NCBI GenBank assembly: GCA_020438595.1
Contig: JAGQUI010000215.1
Span: 1 to 5,327 of the forward strand
DNA length: 5,327 nt
Reading direction: 5' to 3'
DNA from: Propionibacteriaceae bacterium
Lineage (GTDB): Bacteria; Actinomycetota; Actinomycetes; Propionibacteriales; Propionibacteriaceae
Part shown: one piece after another, positions 1-5,327 of the stretch
Layout: each line of letters begins with the position of its first letter
How positions within the stretch are numbered: the first letter of the stretch is position 1
The notes under the pieces: generated by a model
Databases searched by the model: none
What the model was told of the DNA's origin: nothing
What the model saw: the letters and a program-made list of their open reading frames with translations, nothing else
Translations under genes and position numbers: made by a program

Positions 1-3
1 GGG

Positions 4-1482
<1,479 letters not shown>

Positions 1483-1857
1483 TCAGTCCGTCATCGGCCG
1501 GGTCAGGCGCCCCTGCGCGTCGACGACCAATTCCTCCTCGGCGAACGGTTCGTGCATTCCGAGGAGGAAGACCCGCCAGGCCGCTTCTTCGATCGGCCAG
1601 TCCTCGACGGCGAGTTCCTGCTCGTCGGGCTCGTCGACCAGGAAGTCCGGGGCGAACCGGCGCCGACCGTCGATGGTGAGCACGACGACCTTCCGGCGGA
1701 AGACGCCGCCGAGATAGCTGGGCACGAAGAAGAACTCGAGCCGGTGGTCGTCCAGCGCGCGCGCATCGCGAAGCTCGATCTCACCGTCATCGCCATGCCG
1801 GCGCCCCTCGGAGAGCACGGCCTCGCGAAGGCGCTCGGCCCAACCGTCGACCGGCAT
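1483..1857 (-). CDS. Small acidic cytoplasmic protein, function unknown
   Basis: This 124-residue protein is not recognised. It has no signal peptide, membrane segment or cysteine. It starts MPVDGWAERLREAVL and has a charged helix-like N-terminus (to about 35). An alternating hydrophobic stretch that looks like beta strands follows (EFFFVPSYLGGVF 41-53, KVVVLTIDG 56-64). The C-terminal half is strongly acidic (DEPDEQELAVEDWPIEE, 75-91; EPFAEEELVVD, 103-113). The ATG at 1857 shares its A with the TGA of the secreted-protein gene upstream (TGATG), and GGAGG lies 6 bases before it. An in-frame GTG directly upstream (1860) is less likely because GGAGG would then be only 3 bases away. The open frame continues far upstream, but there it merely shadows the secreted gene. 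The tight overlap says the two products are made together. A probable terminator follows the stop codon. Real gene likely; role unknown. Confidence 0.8.
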   Translation of the reverse strand: MPVDGWAERLREAVLSEGRRHGDDGEIELRDARALDDHRLEFFFVPSYLGGVFRRKVVVLTIDGRRRFAPDFLVDEPDEQELAVEDWPIEEAAWRVFLLGMHEPFAEEELVVDAQGRLTRPMTD

Positions 1858-2363
1858 CACCAACCTCCGCCTCCGCCGCCGCCGGCTCCACCCCCGCTGC
1901 TGCGCACACGGGGTCGGTTCACCCAATCGGGGCAGCGATCCACGCCCAGACAATAGGCCGTGATCAGCCCCTGCTGCAGGTCCTGTCGGTTCGTGCGGTA
2001 GTCGACCACCGACAGCAGGGTCACGCCGGCACCGGTGCGCCAGCACACCCGACCGAGAATCGGCAACCTCGCACAGCGCACCCGCACGAGCCGGATGCGG
2101 TACTCCTTGCGCGTGCCGTTCGCCTCCGCCAGCTTGGATCTCGGCAGCCAGGTGGCCAGCGCGGCCAGCTGCAGGTTGTGCTTGGCGACGAGCTTCGTGA
2201 TCACGCGCGACGGAACGCGCACGGATCGGCCGTAGGGGTCCGTGATGTGCGCCGCGGTGGCCTGCGCCGATCCAACGGGCCCCAGCGCGATCATCACCAC
2301 GGCCGCCAGCAGGGCGAACGCCACCCGCCACGCCCAACGATCTCTTCGTGCGATCTTCTCCAT
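1857..2363 (-). CDS. Secreted Cys-containing protein with poly-Gly tail, function unknown
   Basis: This 168-residue protein begins with a clear Sec-type signal peptide: a basic start (MEKIARRDRWAWR), a hydrophobic core (VAFALLAAVVMIALGPVG, 14-31) and an Ala-X-Ala cleavage site after A35 (SAQA|TAAH). The predicted mature part of about 133 residues is basic and has four cysteines, C97, C107, C138 and C144, which could form two disulfides outside the membrane. Other recognisable stretches are ITDPYGRSVRVP (40-51) and VVDYRTNRQDLQQGLITAYC (119-138). The protein ends in a low-complexity tail of ten Gly and one Ala closed by Trp (157-168). The ATG at 2363 is preferred over an in-frame GTG at 2384 because it puts the basic residues next to the hydrophobic core and has GAAGG 7 bases upstream. 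It overlaps the next gene by one base. I recognise no family; an exported or cell-wall-associated role is inferred from the signal peptide only. Confidence 0.82.
   Translation of the reverse strand: MEKIARRDRWAWRVAFALLAAVVMIALGPVGSAQATAAHITDPYGRSVRVPSRVITKLVAKHNLQLAALATWLPRSKLAEANGTRKEYRIRLVRVRCARLPILGRVCWRTGAGVTLLSVVDYRTNRQDLQQGLITAYCLGVDRCPDWVNRPRVRSSGGGAGGGGGGGW
1864..1868 (-). promoter_or_regulatory. GGAGG ribosome-binding site inside the Gly tail codons
   Basis: The last Gly codons of the secreted protein (GGA GGC GGA GGT) contain GGAGG, 6 bases before the ATG of the acidic-protein gene at 1857. It is the best Shine-Dalgarno match in the window and decides the ATG over the adjacent GTG as the start. 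The poly-Gly coding sequence thus doubles as the initiation signal of the next gene. Confidence 0.7.
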
Positions 2364-2383
2364 GCCTGCACCTTCGGCAGGCA
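2363..2383 (-). promoter_or_regulatory. Start-site hairpin with ribosome-binding site in the loop
   Basis: On the minus strand TGCCTGC (2383-2377) and GCAGGCA (2369-2363) pair perfectly over 7 bases around the loop CGAAGGT (2376-2370). The loop holds the GAAGG ribosome-binding site of the secreted-protein gene, and the last stem base is the A of its ATG. The fold would show the ribosome-binding site but tie up the bases next to the start codon. The inverted repeat is seen directly; a regulatory role is inferred. Confidence 0.45.
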
Positions 2384-2400
2384 CGCACCGGAACGGTCAC

Positions 2401-2439
2401 CCGTCCACAGGGACAGCGCGGCCCACCCGGTTGTCCACA
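2401..2439 (+). promoter_or_regulatory. Two DnaA-box-like sites 30 bases apart
   Basis: TTGTCCACA at 2431-2439 equals the preferred DnaA box of GC-rich actinobacteria. CCGTCCACA at 2401-2409 fits the looser form (T/C)(T/C)(G/A/C)TCCACA. Both face the same way, start exactly 30 bases (about three helical turns) apart and continue into GG. They fill much of the 79-base gap between the phosphotransferase stop and the secreted-protein start, where that gene's promoter should lie. No clear -10/-35 pair was found there. Two sites are too few for an origin. Regulation by DnaA is possible, and chance is not excluded. Confidence 0.4.
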
Positions 2440-2442
2440 GGC

Positions 2443-3321
2443 TCAGGCGAGGATCGGGTCGGCCAGAACCTCGGCGAGCACGCGCAATGGTTCGGCGGAG
2501 GCCACCGGATCGTCGGTCACGCTGATCAGGGCTTTCCACAGGGCCCAGCCGCGGGCGCGCGCCCAGGCGCCCCGGTCCAGGTCGACCGCCTCGGCGAACG
2601 CCGTCCGGGCGCGGCCCTCGAGGAACGTCCAGGCGATCACCAGGTCGCACGCGGGATCGCCGACACCGCACGTGCCGAAGTCGATCACCGCAGCCAACTC
2701 ACCGCGGTCGACCATCAGGTTGCCGACCGCGACGTCCCCGTGGAACCAGACCGGACGCCCCGTCCAGGTGCTGCCGAGCGCGTCCTGCCAGACCGCCAGC
2801 GCGGCCGGCCCGTCGACGCGACCGGCCAGGTGGTCGATCCGGCGACGGGTCTCCTCGTCGTAGTGGGACGGCGGGCAGCCGCGGAAGAAGCTGTGCACGC
2901 CGGCCGCCGGCCCGCCGGTGGCGTCCGCGCCCCACAGCGCCCGCAGGAACCCGGACAGGTCGCCGGCGAACCGCACCGGGTCCGCCACCGTCCGCCCGGT
3001 CGCCGGCTCGCCCGGCAGCCACCGGCGCACCGACCACGGCATCGGGTAGGCGGCGGACGGACGACCCGCGAACACCGGCTCCGGGATCGGCAGCGGGAGT
3101 TGCGGCGCCAGCACCGGCAGCCAGCGATCCTCCTTCGCGACCGCCGCCGCGTACCGCTCGTGCGAGGGCAGCCGGACGGTCAGCTCGTCGCCGAGCCGGT
3201 AGCTGCGGTTGTCCCAGCCGTCCTGTGGAACCGGCACGACAGGCAGGTCGGCCCACTGCGGAGCCTGCTCGGCCAGCAGTCGCTGGACCAGCTCCGCGGT
3301 GATGCCGCCCCGGCCGTCCAC
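2443..3321 (-). CDS. APH/choline-kinase-fold phosphotransferase, substrate unknown
   Basis: This 292-residue cytoplasmic protein belongs to the aminoglycoside phosphotransferase-like kinases, which move phosphate from ATP to small hydroxylated molecules. The N-lobe has DGWDNRSYRLGDELTVRLP (34-52), with Arg50 where many relatives have the ATP-binding Lys, and a candidate helix-C acid at Glu64 (AKEDRWL). The hinge region includes WLPGEP (101-106). The C-lobe holds the catalytic loop HGDVAVGN (His194, Asp196, Asn201) and the metal-binding IDFG (Asp214-Gly216), followed by GVGDPACDL (219-227). All key residues are present, so it should be active. Length is normal for the family. The GTG start at 3321 directly follows the leuA TGA, with no spacer and only a weak ribosome-binding site (GAGAC, about 10 bases upstream), which suggests coupling to leuA translation. 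The substrate cannot be read from sequence; homologues are often labelled aminoglycoside resistance, but nothing here shows that role. Confidence 0.9.
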   Translation of the reverse strand: MDGRGGITAELVQRLLAEQAPQWADLPVVPVPQDGWDNRSYRLGDELTVRLPSHERYAAAVAKEDRWLPVLAPQLPLPIPEPVFAGRPSAAYPMPWSVRRWLPGEPATGRTVADPVRFAGDLSGFLRALWGADATGGPAAGVHSFFRGCPPSHYDEETRRRIDHLAGRVDGPAALAVWQDALGSTWTGRPVWFHGDVAVGNLMVDRGELAAVIDFGTCGVGDPACDLVIAWTFLEGRARTAFAEAVDLDRGAWARARGWALWKALISVTDDPVASAEPLRVLAEVLADPILA

Positions 3322-5233
<1,912 letters not shown>

Positions 5234-5286
5234 GCTGACACACGACCGTCGCATTAGCCAAGACCGGCGCGCATGCTGAGACGGGT

Positions 5287-5327
5287 GGGACGGATGGACC
5301 GAGTAAGGAACCGTCCCCGACTCGGTC
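5287..5327. repeat. Two interleaved perfect inverted repeats at the window edge
   Basis: On the plus strand GGGACGG (5287-5293) is complementary to CCGTCCC (5311-5317), and GACCGAGT (5297-5304) to ACTCGGTC (5320-5327). The arms alternate, so in RNA they could form either of two exclusive hairpins or an H-type pseudoknot with 8- and 7-pair stems. The outer repeat reaches the last base of the window and may be longer. It may belong to the leuA leader, to the end of a gene outside the window, or be a protein-binding site; sequence does not decide. Confidence 0.5.

Noticed and set aside
1483..2400. Extension of the small acidic protein to 305 residues on the minus strand
   Set aside because: The upstream part only overlaps the secreted-protein gene in another frame and is Arg/Gly/Ala-rich. 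The GGAGG-ATG at 1857 gives a better start.
2401..2540. Replication origin based on DnaA-box matches
   Set aside because: Only two good boxes and one weak one, no AT-rich unwinding region, and no dnaA, dnaN or rpmH nearby.
2443..3321. Antibiotic resistance gene (aminoglycoside kinase)
   Set aside because: The fold and catalytic residues fit, but the family covers many substrates. The position behind leuA and normal base composition give no sign of a resistance element.

Overview
The window is a GC-rich stretch from an actinomycete. The evidence is the third-position G/C bias in all reading frames, an actinobacterial-type LeuA, a short Leu-rich leader peptide ahead of leuA, and a possible TANNNT-type leaderless promoter at argG. 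A member of the Mycobacteriales (Gordonia/Tsukamurella/Williamsia-like) fits, but the genus cannot be fixed from sequence alone. No mobile element, tRNA, rRNA or CRISPR array was seen.

All genes lie on the minus strand, so transcription runs from high to low coordinates. From right to left: (i) 5327-5107 is a structured leader. It holds two interleaved inverted repeats, a short Leu-rich leader peptide and a strong hairpin, and one arm of that hairpin is also an exact 9-base complement of the leuA ribosome-binding site. (ii) leuA (2-isopropylmalate synthase) occupies 5106-3322. (iii) An APH/choline-kinase-fold small-molecule phosphotransferase starts directly at the leuA stop codon (3321-2443). 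(iv) A 79-base gap contains two DnaA-box-like sequences. (v) An unrecognised secreted, Cys-containing protein with a poly-Gly tail (2363-1857) overlaps (vi) a small acidic cytoplasmic protein (1857-1483) by one base. (vii) A hairpin (1445-1478) probably ends that unit. (viii) argG, in its longer E. coli-like form (1422-4), appears to have its own start signal.

leuA and argG are ordinary amino-acid biosynthesis genes. The phosphotransferase may be translationally coupled to leuA and so share its leucine control. The secreted/acidic pair has no recognised function.

The most interesting part is the leuA leader. Three consecutive Leu codons sit just before the first arm of a hairpin whose second arm can pair either with the first arm or with the leuA Shine-Dalgarno region. 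Its geometry fits a leucine-responsive translational switch. Leucine leader peptides before leuA are known or predicted in actinobacteria, so the class is not new, but here the competing pairings can be read directly.
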